From Acidiferrobacteraceae bacterium (GTDB lineage: Bacteria; Pseudomonadota; Gammaproteobacteria; Acidiferrobacterales; JAJDNE01), in contig JARRJV010000032.1 of assembly GCA_037388825.1 (NCBI GenBank), forward strand, positions 1 to 33,566: a stretch of DNA of 33,566 nucleotides. Direction: 5' to 3'. Below the pieces are notes generated by a model, which was not told where the DNA came from, ran no database searches, and saw only the letters and a program-made list of their open reading frames with translations. A program made the position numbers and the translations under genes. Positions 24,904 to 33,566 of this stretch are shown piece by piece; position 1 is the stretch's first letter; each line of letters begins with the position of its first letter.

Positions 24904-25021
24904 TGCCGGGGCGCGTGCGCACAGGGAGCAGGGGCCCCGCGCGGCGGGGATGTGACCGTCGTGCGTCACGCGCGTCCCGGCAATGAACTAAGCCGAAAGG
25001 GCCCTTGATCTGGTCGAGCCA
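24904..25021 (-). repeat. dnaJ-tail repeat, inverted copy after dapB
   Basis: Read on the minus strand this segment aligns without gaps to 22982-23099, with about 19 differences in 118 bases. It includes the coding part, which would read SWLDQIKGPFG instead of [11 protein letters not shown] and has lost the stop. The GC hairpin (CCCCGC/GCGGGG) and the GTGCGCAC palindrome are kept. It begins five bases after the dapB stop and ends 17 bases before the -35 of the carA promoter. Confidence 0.85.
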
Positions 25022-25038
25022 GGACGGTTTTGCGTTCG

Positions 25039-25067
25039 TTGCTTTTGGCGGGACCCTCACGTAACAT
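25039..25067 (+). promoter_or_regulatory. candidate sigma-70 promoter of carAB
   Basis: TTGCTT (25039-25044), a 17-bp spacer and TAACAT (25062-25067) are a fair sigma-70 match. Transcription from about 25074 gives a 114-base leader before the carA GTG, holding the terminator-like hairpin at 25118-25147. I see no ARG box. Confidence 0.5.
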
Positions 25068-25117
25068 TCGGTTCCAATCTGAGGCGACCGGTTTTGGTCA
25101 GCCACGATCTATCCAAG

Positions 25118-25147
25118 ACGGGAGTCGCCACGGCAGCTCCCGTTTTT
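25118..25147 (+). terminator. terminator or attenuator in the carAB leader
   Basis: ACGGGAG (25118-25124) pairs with CTCCCGT (25137-25143) across a 12-base loop and runs straight into TTTTT. It lies 40 bases before the carA start and after the likely carA promoter, so it fits transcription attenuation rather than only termination of dapB. A competing pairing is possible: GGCGAC (25083-25088) with GTCGCC (25124-25129) would break the base of the terminator stem. A small hairpin GGCGACC/GGTC-A-GCC at 25083-25103 would compete with that. Confidence 0.65.
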
Positions 25148-25187
25148 GTATGCCCACGGAACGCGCTAGAGCCCGGAGAATCGCAAC

Positions 25188-26330
25188 GTGGCGGCACCCG
25201 CCCTGCTGATATTGGAAGATGGTTCCCTGTTTCACGGGGTTTCCATCGGTATTTCCGGGCAGGCAGTAGGTGAGGTGGTTTTCAACACCGCCATGACGGG
25301 TTACCAGGAAATCCTCAGCGACCCGTCCTACGCCCGCCAGATCGTCACCCTGACCTATCCCCACATCGGCAACGTCGGCGCCAACCCCGAAGACATGGAG
25401 TCGAAAAAGACCTATGCCACGGGACTGGTGATCCGGGACCTTCCAGCCCGGGTGAGCAATTGGCGCGCGCGCCAGGGGCTGAGCGAATTTCTGCGCGCCC
25501 AGAAGGTGGTGGGTATCGCAGGCCTGGATACCCGCCGGCTCACACGTTTGTTACGCGAAAAGGGTGCCCAGAACGGCTGCATCGTCGCCGCCAGGGACGG
25601 TGGCAAGATCGACCGCAAGGCGGCCCTGGAGGCAGCGCGCAAGTTTCCGGGCCTCAAGGGCCTGGATCTGGCCAAGGCGGTCACCACGAAAGAAACCTAT
25701 GACTGGTCCGAGGGCGAATGGTCCCTGGGCCAGGGTTACGAGGCCGCCCCTGCCGGGAGTTATTCCGTGGTGGCGTACGACTTTGGAGTGAAGAAGAACA
25801 TCCTGCGCATGTTGGCGGCGCGTGGCTGTAAGGTCACCGTGGTGCCGGCGACCACGCCCGCGTCCGAGGTGCTCGCGCTGAATCCTGACGGCGTGTTTTT
25901 GTCCAACGGTCCCGGCGATCCGGAGCCCTGCGATTACGCAATTCAGGCGATTGGCGAGATCATTGATACAGGCCTGCCCGTGTTCGGTATTTGCCTGGGG
26001 CATCAACTACTGGGGCTGGCCTCCGGCGCCCGTACCATGAAGATGAAATTCGGGCACCATGGTGCCAATCACCCGGTGCAGGAACTGTCTTCCGGCCGCG
26101 TATTGATCACCAGCCAGAATCACGGCTTCGCCATCGACGAGGACCAGCTGCCGGACAAGCTGGAGGTGACCCACCGTTCCCTGTTCGATGGTTCCATCCA
26201 GGGAATCGCCCGTCGCGACCGGCCGGCGTTTTCCTTCCAGGGTCATCCCGAGGCCAGCCCGGGACCCCACGATGTCGCCGGCCTGTTCGACCAATTCGTC
26301 GAACTCATGTCTGCAGGGGGCAAGGACTGA
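25188..26330 (+). CDS. carA: carbamoyl-phosphate synthase small subunit
   Basis: A 380-residue glutamine amidotransferase that releases ammonia from glutamine for the large subunit, feeding arginine and pyrimidine synthesis. The N-terminal domain contains [18 protein letters not shown]. The class I glutaminase domain has nucleophile Cys269 in [11 protein letters not shown], and His353 and Glu355 in [13 protein letters not shown], the same numbering as E. coli CarA. The start is a GTG at 25188 with GGAG about nine bases upstream (25175-25178), and it matches the family N-terminus ([15 protein letters not shown]). carB starts three bases after its stop. Confidence 0.97.
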   Translation: MAAPALLILEDGSLFHGVSIGISGQAVGEVVFNTAMTGYQEILSDPSYARQIVTLTYPHIGNVGANPEDMESKKTYATGLVIRDLPARVSNWRARQGLSEFLRAQKVVGIAGLDTRRLTRLLREKGAQNGCIVAARDGGKIDRKAALEAARKFPGLKGLDLAKAVTTKETYDWSEGEWSLGQGYEAAPAGSYSVVAYDFGVKKNILRMLAARGCKVTVVPATTPASEVLALNPDGVFLSNGPGDPEPCDYAIQAIGEIIDTGLPVFGICLGHQLLGLASGARTMKMKFGHHGANHPVQELSSGRVLITSQNHGFAIDEDQLPDKLEVTHRSLFDGSIQGIARRDRPAFSFQGHPEASPGPHDVAGLFDQFVELMSAGGKD

Positions 26331-26333
26331 CCC

Positions 26334-29300
26334 ATGCCCAGGCGCGAAGACATCCAAAGCATCCTGATTATCGGCGCGGGTCCCATCGTCATCGGTCAGG
26401 GTTGCGAATTCGATTATTCCGGGGCCCAGGCATGCAAGGCGCTCAAGGAAGAGGGCTACCGCGTGGTGCTGATCAATTCCAATCCCGCCACCATCATGAC
26501 CGATCCGGAAATGGCCGACGCCACCTATATCGAGCCCATACACTGGCGCACCGTCGCGCGCATCATCGAGCAGGAGCGGCCGGATGCCTTGTTGCCCACC
26601 ATGGGTGGTCAGACGGCGCTGAACTGTGCCCTTGATCTGGAGCGCGAAGGTGTACTGGAAAAATTCGGCGTACAGATGATCGGCGCCACCAAGGAAGCTA
26701 TCGACAAGGCCGAGGACCGGGAGCTGTTCCGCGAGGCCATGGCGCGCATCGGTCTGGAAACCGTGCGCGGCGCGGTGGCCCATAGCCTGGAAGAGGCCTT
26801 GCAGGTACAGGCCATGGTGGGATTTCCCGCCATCATCCGGCCGTCCTTCACACTCGGCGGCACCGGTGGCGGAGTCGCGTACAACCGCGACGAGTTTGTG
26901 GAGATCTGCGAGCGTGGCCTCGATGCCTCGCCCACGCGTGAGCTGTTAATCGAGGAATCGATTCTCGGCTGGAAGGAATACGAGATGGAGGTCGTGCGCG
27001 ACCGAAATGACAACTGCATCATCGTTTGTTCCATTGAAAACTTCGATCCCATGGGTGTGCACACCGGTGATTCCATCACCGTGGCGCCGGCACAGACCCT
27101 TACGGACAAGGAGTACCAGATCATGCGCGACGCCAGCATTGCAGTGTTGCGCGAGATTGGCGTCGATACCGGCGGTTCCAATGTACAGTTCGCCGTCGAC
27201 CCCAATACGGGCCGCATGATCATCATCGAGATGAATCCGCGTGTTTCCCGTTCCTCGGCGCTGGCGTCCAAGGCCACGGGCTTTCCCATCGCCAAGATCG
27301 CGGCCAAGCTGGCCGTGGGCTACACCCTCGATGAACTCAAGAACGACATCACCGGCGGCGCGACCCCGGCATCCTTTGAGCCCACCATCGACTACGTGGT
27401 GACGAAGTTCCCGCGTTTCACCTTCGAGAAGTTTCCGCTGGCGGACGCCAATCTGACGACACAGATGAAGTCCGTGGGTGAGGCCATGGCCATCGGCCGC
27501 ACCTTCCAGGAATCCCTGCAGAAGGCCGTGCGCAGCCTGGAAATCGGGTCCTATGGTCTGGAGCCCTACGTGGATCCGGACCAGGGCCCGGACGCGGTGC
27601 GATCGCAGCTGATCCAGTCCCTCAAGACTGCCAACGCCGAGCGCCTTTGGTATATCGCCGACGCGTTCCGCAGCGGCATGAGCCTGGACGAGGTGTTCGC
27701 GCAGACCTATATCGATCCATGGTTCCTGGAACAGATCATCGACCTGGTGGAGACGGAAAAGGAAATTGCCCGCGCCGCCAAGCGTCAGCCGGGCAAGAAG
27801 AAACTGCTGGAGTGGAAGCGCAAGGGCTTTTCCGACCGGCGCCTCGCGACCCTGCTCAAGCGCGGCGAGGACGCGGTGCGCGAGCGCCGTCACGAACTGG
27901 GCGTACGACCGGTGTTCAAGCGGGTGGACTCCTGTGCCGCCGAGTTCGCTACCAGTACGGCGTACATGTATTCCACCTATGAAGAGGAATGCGAGGCTGA
28001 TCCGACGACGCGTGAAAAGATCATGGTGTTGGGCGGCGGACCCAACCGCATCGGTCAGGGCATCGAGTTTGACTACTGCTGTGTGCATGCCGCCTTTGCC
28101 ATGCGCGAAGATGGGTACGAGACCATTATGGTCAACTGCAATCCCGAGACCGTGTCCACGGACTATGACACCTCCGACCGCCTGTATTTCGAGCCGCTGA
28201 CCCTGGAAGACGTGCTGGAAATTGTCCACGTGGAACAGCCCACCGGCGTGATCGTTCAGTATGGCGGCCAGACCCCGCTAAAACTGGCCCGCGGCCTGGA
28301 AGCGGAGGGTACCCCCATCATCGGCACCAGTCCCGAGTCGATCGACCGGGCGGAGGACCGCGAACGATTCCAGCGTCTACTCAAGCGCCTCGACCTTCGT
28401 CAACCCCCGAACGCCACGGCGCGTACGGCGCGCGATGCCATGAAAAAGGCGGAGAAGATCGGCTACCCGCTGGTGGTGCGTCCCTCCTATGTGCTCGGTG
28501 GCCGCGCCATGGAGATTGTGCACAATCGCGACGACCTGGAACGCTACATGCGCGTGGCAGTGCGGGTCTCCGAGGATTCGCCGGTGTTGCTGGACAAATA
28601 CCTGACCGAGGCCACCGAGGTGGACGTGGATGCGGTCAGCGATGGCAAGGACGTCGTTATCGGTGGCCTGATGGAGCATATCGAGGAAGCCGGCGTACAT
28701 TCCGGCGATTCCGCCTGTTCCCTGCCGCCGTTCAGCCTGTCGAAGAAAATACAAAAGGAACTGCGCCGGCAAACCGTGGAACTGGCGCGGGCGCTCAAGG
28801 TGGTCGGCCTGATGAACATCCAGTTCGCGGTCAAGGGCGGCGAGATCTACGTGCTGGAGGTCAATCCCCGAGCCTCCCGCACGGTCCCCTTCGTGTCCAA
28901 GGCCACCGGACGACCGCTGGCCAAGATCGCCGCGCGCTGCATGGCCGGCGTCGCCCTGCGCCAGCAGAAGGTCACGAAGGAAGTCGTACCGGAATATTTC
29001 GCCGTCAAGGAGGCGGTGTTCCCGTTCATCAAGTTCCCCAATGTCGATACCCTGCTGGGACCGGAGATGAAGTCCACCGGGGAGGTCATGGGGGTGGCAC
29101 CCACTTTCGGCCAGGCCTTTGCCAAGTCGCAACAGGCGGCGGGGGCGGAGATTCCCCGTCAAGGGCGTATCTTCATCAGCGTGCGCGACGAAGACCAGAA
29201 GGCCGTAGTGGACGTGGGCCGCTATTTCAGCGAAAACGGCTTCGAGATCCTGGCCACGAGCGGTACGGCCAAGGTGCTGGCCGAGGCCGGTGTGCCGGTC

Positions 29301-29561
29301 CTGCGGGTTAACAAGGTTTCCGAGGGACGCCCAAATATTTTGGATATGATCGTAAACGACGAGATTGATATAATCGTTAATACCCTGTCAGACAAGCAGA
29401 GCCGCGAGGATTCCTATTTAATCCGGCGCGAGGCCCTGATGCGGCGCGTGACCAACTACACCACGATTGCTGCGGCACGGGCCGCGTGCGAGGGCCATCG
29501 CGAGGCGGGAGAGCTGACAGTTCACAGTTTGCAGGCCTTGCACAAGGGGTTGGGCGCATGA
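26334..29561 (+). CDS. carB: carbamoyl-phosphate synthase large subunit
   Basis: A 1075-residue enzyme (E. coli 1073) that makes carbamoyl phosphate from bicarbonate, ammonia and two ATP. Two homologous halves are visible, each with a PreATP-grasp start ([17 protein letters not shown] and [16 protein letters not shown]), an ATP-grasp domain with [16 protein letters not shown] or [16 protein letters not shown], and [18 protein letters not shown] or [18 protein letters not shown]. The allosteric MGS-like domain occupies roughly the last 140 residues (from [19 protein letters not shown]), where UMP and ornithine bind in E. coli. The gene overlaps greA by four bases (ATGA). Confidence 0.98.
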   Translation: MPRREDIQSILIIGAGPIVIGQGCEFDYSGAQACKALKEEGYRVVLINSNPATIMTDPEMADATYIEPIHWRTVARIIEQERPDALLPTMGGQTALNCALDLEREGVLEKFGVQMIGATKEAIDKAEDRELFREAMARIGLETVRGAVAHSLEEALQVQAMVGFPAIIRPSFTLGGTGGGVAYNRDEFVEICERGLDASPTRELLIEESILGWKEYEMEVVRDRNDNCIIVCSIENFDPMGVHTGDSITVAPAQTLTDKEYQIMRDASIAVLREIGVDTGGSNVQFAVDPNTGRMIIIEMNPRVSRSSALASKATGFPIAKIAAKLAVGYTLDELKNDITGGATPASFEPTIDYVVTKFPRFTFEKFPLADANLTTQMKSVGEAMAIGRTFQESLQKAVRSLEIGSYGLEPYVDPDQGPDAVRSQLIQSLKTANAERLWYIADAFRSGMSLDEVFAQTYIDPWFLEQIIDLVETEKEIARAAKRQPGKKKLLEWKRKGFSDRRLATLLKRGEDAVRERRHELGVRPVFKRVDSCAAEFATSTAYMYSTYEEECEADPTTREKIMVLGGGPNRIGQGIEFDYCCVHAAFAMREDGYETIMVNCNPETVSTDYDTSDRLYFEPLTLEDVLEIVHVEQPTGVIVQYGGQTPLKLARGLEAEGTPIIGTSPESIDRAEDRERFQRLLKRLDLRQPPNATARTARDAMKKAEKIGYPLVVRPSYVLGGRAMEIVHNRDDLERYMRVAVRVSEDSPVLLDKYLTEATEVDVDAVSDGKDVVIGGLMEHIEEAGVHSGDSACSLPPFSLSKKIQKELRRQTVELARALKVVGLMNIQFAVKGGEIYVLEVNPRASRTVPFVSKATGRPLAKIAARCMAGVALRQQKVTKEVVPEYFAVKEAVFPFIKFPNVDTLLGPEMKSTGEVMGVAPTFGQAFAKSQQAAGAEIPRQGRIFISVRDEDQKAVVDVGRYFSENGFEILATSGTAKVLAEAGVPVLRVNKVSEGRPNILDMIVNDEIDIIVNTLSDKQSREDSYLIRREALMRRVTNYTTIAAARAACEGHREAGELTVHSLQALHKGLGA

Positions 29562-30034
29562 ACAAGGTACCCATGACAGTCGCAGGCTCGAAGGCGTTGC
29601 AGGAGGAATTGCAGCGGCTCAAGTCCGTTGAGCGCCCACGCATCATCAAGGCCATTGCCGAGGCGCGCGCCCACGGGGACCTGTCGGAAAATGCAGAGTA
29701 TCACGCGGCCAAGGAAGAGCAGGGCTTCATCGAGGCACGGATCCGCGACGTGGAGGCCAAGCTGGCCAGCGCCCAGGTGATCGACCCGACGACGCTGAAT
29801 ACCGAGGGCCGGGTGGTGTTCGGCGCAACCCTGAAACTGTATGACGAAAACGCCGATGCCGAGGTGAGCTACCAGATCGTCGGCGACGACGAGGCCGACA
29901 TCGAGGCCGGCAAGATTTCCATCAATTCCCCCATCGCCCGCGGACTCATCGGCAAGGAAGAGGGGGATGAGGTCGAGGTGAAGGTGCCCGACGGCATACG
30001 CCGTTACGAAATCCTTTCCGTAGAGTACATCTGA
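29558..30034 (+). CDS. greA: transcription elongation factor GreA
   Basis: A 158-residue factor (same length as in E. coli) that enters the RNA polymerase secondary channel and triggers cleavage of backtracked RNA. The N-terminal coiled coil carries the acidic tip in [27 protein letters not shown], and the C-terminal domain has [23 protein letters not shown] and [21 protein letters not shown]. The ATG at 29558 ([18 protein letters not shown]) overlaps the carB stop by four bases and gives the family length; an ATG at 29573 is also possible. It is probably translated from the carAB message. Confidence 0.97.
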   Translation: MNKVPMTVAGSKALQEELQRLKSVERPRIIKAIAEARAHGDLSENAEYHAAKEEQGFIEARIRDVEAKLASAQVIDPTTLNTEGRVVFGATLKLYDENADAEVSYQIVGDDEADIEAGKISINSPIARGLIGKEEGDEVEVKVPDGIRRYEILSVEYI

Positions 30035-30081
30035 CAGCAGCGGTATCACTGCCGCTTCCCCGCATTTCCATCCGGATCCAA

Positions 30082-30552
30082 ATGAACCTGCGCATCGCCA
30101 CGGAACGGATCGTGCTGACGGCATGGGTTGGCTCCATGTGGACCGTGGGCTTCGTCGTTGCGCCCCTGCTGTTTCGGGTTCTGGCGGACAATCGGGTCCT
30201 GGCGGGGGATATTGCCGGTCGACTGTTTGCAATCGTGGCCTATGTCGGACTGGTTGCGGGAACGGGACTGTTGATCCTGTCCGCCACCGGTCCGGGGCGC
30301 GACTTCCTGCGCCGATGGCAGTCGTGGGCCCTGCTGCTGATGCTGTTGTTGATCCTCATCGGACAATTCGGGTTGGCACCCATGATGCAGTCCCTGCGTG
30401 ATGCCGCCCACGGCGTGGATATCGAGCAAACCCCGCTGTACGGACGCTTCGCGCTGCTGCATGCCATTTCCGGATCGCTGTACCTGGTAAACAGTCTCCT
30501 CGGGCTGGCGTTGGTCGTCGCCGGACTGCCCGGAAGATCGGGAGGGACCTAG
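30082..30552 (+). CDS. DUF4149 family membrane protein
   Basis: A 156-residue membrane protein of the DUF4149 family, of unknown function, often found near greA or yhbY in gammaproteobacteria. Four hydrophobic segments are visible: around VLTAWVGSMWTVGFVVAPLLF, LFAIVAYVGLVAGTGLLIL, WALLLMLLLILIGQFGLAPMM and LHAISGSLYLVNSLLGLALVV. Conserved polar features include the PLYGRFALLH stretch. There is no strong ribosome binding site before the ATG at 30082. Its TAG stop shares the palindrome CTAG (30549-30552) with the stop of the converging yhbY gene. Confidence 0.85.
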   Translation: MNLRIATERIVLTAWVGSMWTVGFVVAPLLFRVLADNRVLAGDIAGRLFAIVAYVGLVAGTGLLILSATGPGRDFLRRWQSWALLLMLLLILIGQFGLAPMMQSLRDAAHGVDIEQTPLYGRFALLHAISGSLYLVNSLLGLALVVAGLPGRSGGT

Positions 30553-30836
30553 GGCAGGCGAATCTGTGGCGGATCGGCAGGGCGAAAGACCACCGCCATC
30601 TGCCCGATCAACTGCACCGCTTCGGCGCCGGTCTGCTCGCAGATCCGTGCCAGCATGTGTTCCCGCTCCTCGCGATCGGCCCGCAGCTTGATCTTCACCA
30701 GCTCATGGTGGTTCAGTGCCAATTCGATCTCATTCAGGACCGCGGCGCTGAGGCCGGCATCGCCAATCAGGACCACGGGCTTCTTGTGGTGCGCCAGGCC
30801 GCGCAGGTAGTGGCGCTGTTTTCCGGTGAGACTCAT
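30549..30836 (-). CDS. yhbY: YhbY/CRM-domain ribosome assembly protein
   Basis: A 95-residue CRM-domain RNA-binding protein associated with pre-50S ribosomal particles. The sequence LTGKQRHYLRGLAHHKKPVVLIGDAGLSAAVLNEIELALNHHELVKIKL is the core of the family and includes the conserved GxxG-like IGDAGL loop. The ATG at 30836 gives the usual family length; the frame runs open to 30974 without conserved sequence. It is divergent from rlmE, also a 50S-maturation gene, as in E. coli. The stop overlaps that of the DUF4149 gene. Confidence 0.93.
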   Translation of the reverse strand: MSLTGKQRHYLRGLAHHKKPVVLIGDAGLSAAVLNEIELALNHHELVKIKLRADREEREHMLARICEQTGAEAVQLIGQMAVVFRPADPPQIRLP

Positions 30837-30957
30837 GGATCGGTACGGGGGTCTGGTGACGGGGCGCGCAGTATACCCGTTTGTACACCGCGGGCCGAAA
30901 CTGGATGGAAATCGGGAACGGCCAGATATTGAGCACAGACACGGTTGGGTGGTCGAA

Positions 30958-31575
30958 ATGGCACGTAGCAGCAAGCGGTGGATGCGCGAGCACAGTGGCG
31001 ACGAGTTCGTTCGCCGGGCGCGGGACGAGGGCCTGCGGTCCCGCGCCGCCTACAAGCTCATGGAAATCGACCAGCGCGATCACCTGCTGGTGCCCGGCAT
31101 GACCGTCATCGATCTCGGTGCCGCTCCGGGTGCCTGGGCGGTGTATGCGCGGGACCGGCTGGGTCCGCGGGGGCGGGTGATCGCCCTGGACCTGCTGGCC
31201 CTGGAAGCGATCCCCGGTGTCGAGGTGATCCAGGGCGATTTCACCGAAGATGCTGTATTTCAGGACCTTCTGGACCGTCTGGGCGGCCAGCCCGTGGACC
31301 TTGTATTGTCAGATATGGCCCCCAATATCAGCGGTATAGCGGCTGTGGATCAGGCCCGTTCCATCGGTTTGGCGGAACTGGCTCTGGACCTGGCGCTGCG
31401 GACCCTGCGCCCCGGGGGCAAGTTGCTGGTGAAGGTGTTTCAGGGCGAGGGTTACCCGGAGTACCTGCGATTGCTGAAGGGGCGCTTCGACCGGGTCGTG
31501 ACGCGCAAACCCAAGGCATCCCGCGGGCGCAGTCGGGAAATTTACCTGTTGGCGCTGGGGTTTCAGCCGGAATGA
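30958..31575 (+). CDS. rlmE: 23S rRNA 2'-O-ribose U2552 methyltransferase
   Basis: A 205-residue SAM-dependent enzyme (RrmJ/FtsJ) that methylates U2552 in the A-loop late in 50S assembly. The SAM-binding motif VIDLGAAPGAWAVYA lies at 50-64. The K-D-K-E catalytic tetrad is present as Lys33 (RAAYKLMEI), Asp119 (VLSDMAPNISG), Lys159 (LLVKVFQGEG) and Glu194 (SREIYLLA). The ATG at 30958 (MARSSKRWMREH) fits the family (E. coli 209 residues). ftsH follows after 110 bases, the standard rlmE-ftsH order. Confidence 0.96.
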   Translation: MARSSKRWMREHSGDEFVRRARDEGLRSRAAYKLMEIDQRDHLLVPGMTVIDLGAAPGAWAVYARDRLGPRGRVIALDLLALEAIPGVEVIQGDFTEDAVFQDLLDRLGGQPVDLVLSDMAPNISGIAAVDQARSIGLAELALDLALRTLRPGGKLLVKVFQGEGYPEYLRLLKGRFDRVVTRKPKASRGRSREIYLLALGFQPE

Positions 31576-31583
31576 TCTTCGAG

Positions 31584-31612
31584 TTGTCACCCTGCTACAG
31601 TCATAGGACAAT
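31584..31612 (+). promoter_or_regulatory. candidate sigma-70 promoter of ftsH
   Basis: TTGTCA (31584-31589), 17 bp and GACAAT (31607-31612) precede ftsH. No sigma-32 match is visible in the 110-base gap, so heat induction, if any, would come from further upstream. Confidence 0.45.
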
Positions 31613-31685
31613 GTTTAGACAATATTGACGCGGCGCGAGCCGCTGCGGGGCCGCTCCCGGGCGGCGCCGGTGGATGAGGTGAACC

Positions 31686-33566
<1,881 letters not shown>

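Overview
The window is a GC-rich chromosomal segment of a gammaproteobacterium. The gene orders smpB/ssrA, ratA-rnfH-bamE-fur, recN-nadK, hrcA-grpE-dnaK-dnaJ, dapB-carA-carB-greA, and yhbY next to rlmE-ftsH are typical of that class. An hrcA gene in front of grpE-dnaK, together with ppsA-ppsR and an SLC6-type sodium symporter, fits Chromatiales/Ectothiorhodospiraceae-like lineages better than enterics. That placement is inferred from gene content only.

Layout. 1-1000: the end of a GNAT-like gene and a small unknown gene, closed by a perfect 17-bp bidirectional terminator. 1022-4016 (minus): RhlE helicase and TrkH potassium channel subunit. 4227-10153 (plus): five tightly packed genes, an ABC exporter (adaptor, FtsX/LolC-type permease, LolD-type ATPase) translationally coupled to PEP synthase and followed by its regulator PpsR. 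10182-11760 (minus): Hsp20, tmRNA and SmpB. 11898-14057 (plus): a divergent SLC6-type symporter, ratA, rnfH. Then bamE (minus), fur (plus), a short N-acetylglutamate-synthase-like GNAT fused in frame to a frameshifted recN (minus), and nadK (minus). 18040-23014 (plus): hrcA, grpE, dnaK, dnaJ with two good sigma-32 promoters. 23260-24899: mgtC (minus) and dapB (plus), diverging from each other. 25188-31575: carA, carB, greA, DUF4149, yhbY (minus), rlmE. ftsH starts at 31686 and runs off the right edge.

Most of the content is housekeeping: protein quality control (Hsp20, DnaKJ-GrpE, tmRNA/SmpB, FtsH, BamE), iron regulation, NAD kinase, lysine, arginine and pyrimidine precursors, and gluconeogenic PEP synthesis. 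I see no defence island, CRISPR array, prophage, insertion sequence or new multi-gene system.

The less ordinary observations are these. (1) About 118 bp covering the last codons of dnaJ and its downstream region is present three times: native, as a tandem direct copy, and inverted just after dapB. The last two bracket mgtC-dapB as inverted repeats. (2) An FNR/ANR-type box lies at exactly class II spacing from a -10 element ahead of hsp20. (3) recN carries an internal frame-shifting deletion and its 3' end is replaced in frame by a GNAT domain. (4) An exporter with a hairpin-less adaptor is coupled to ppsA-ppsR. (5) carA has a leader with an attenuator-like terminator.
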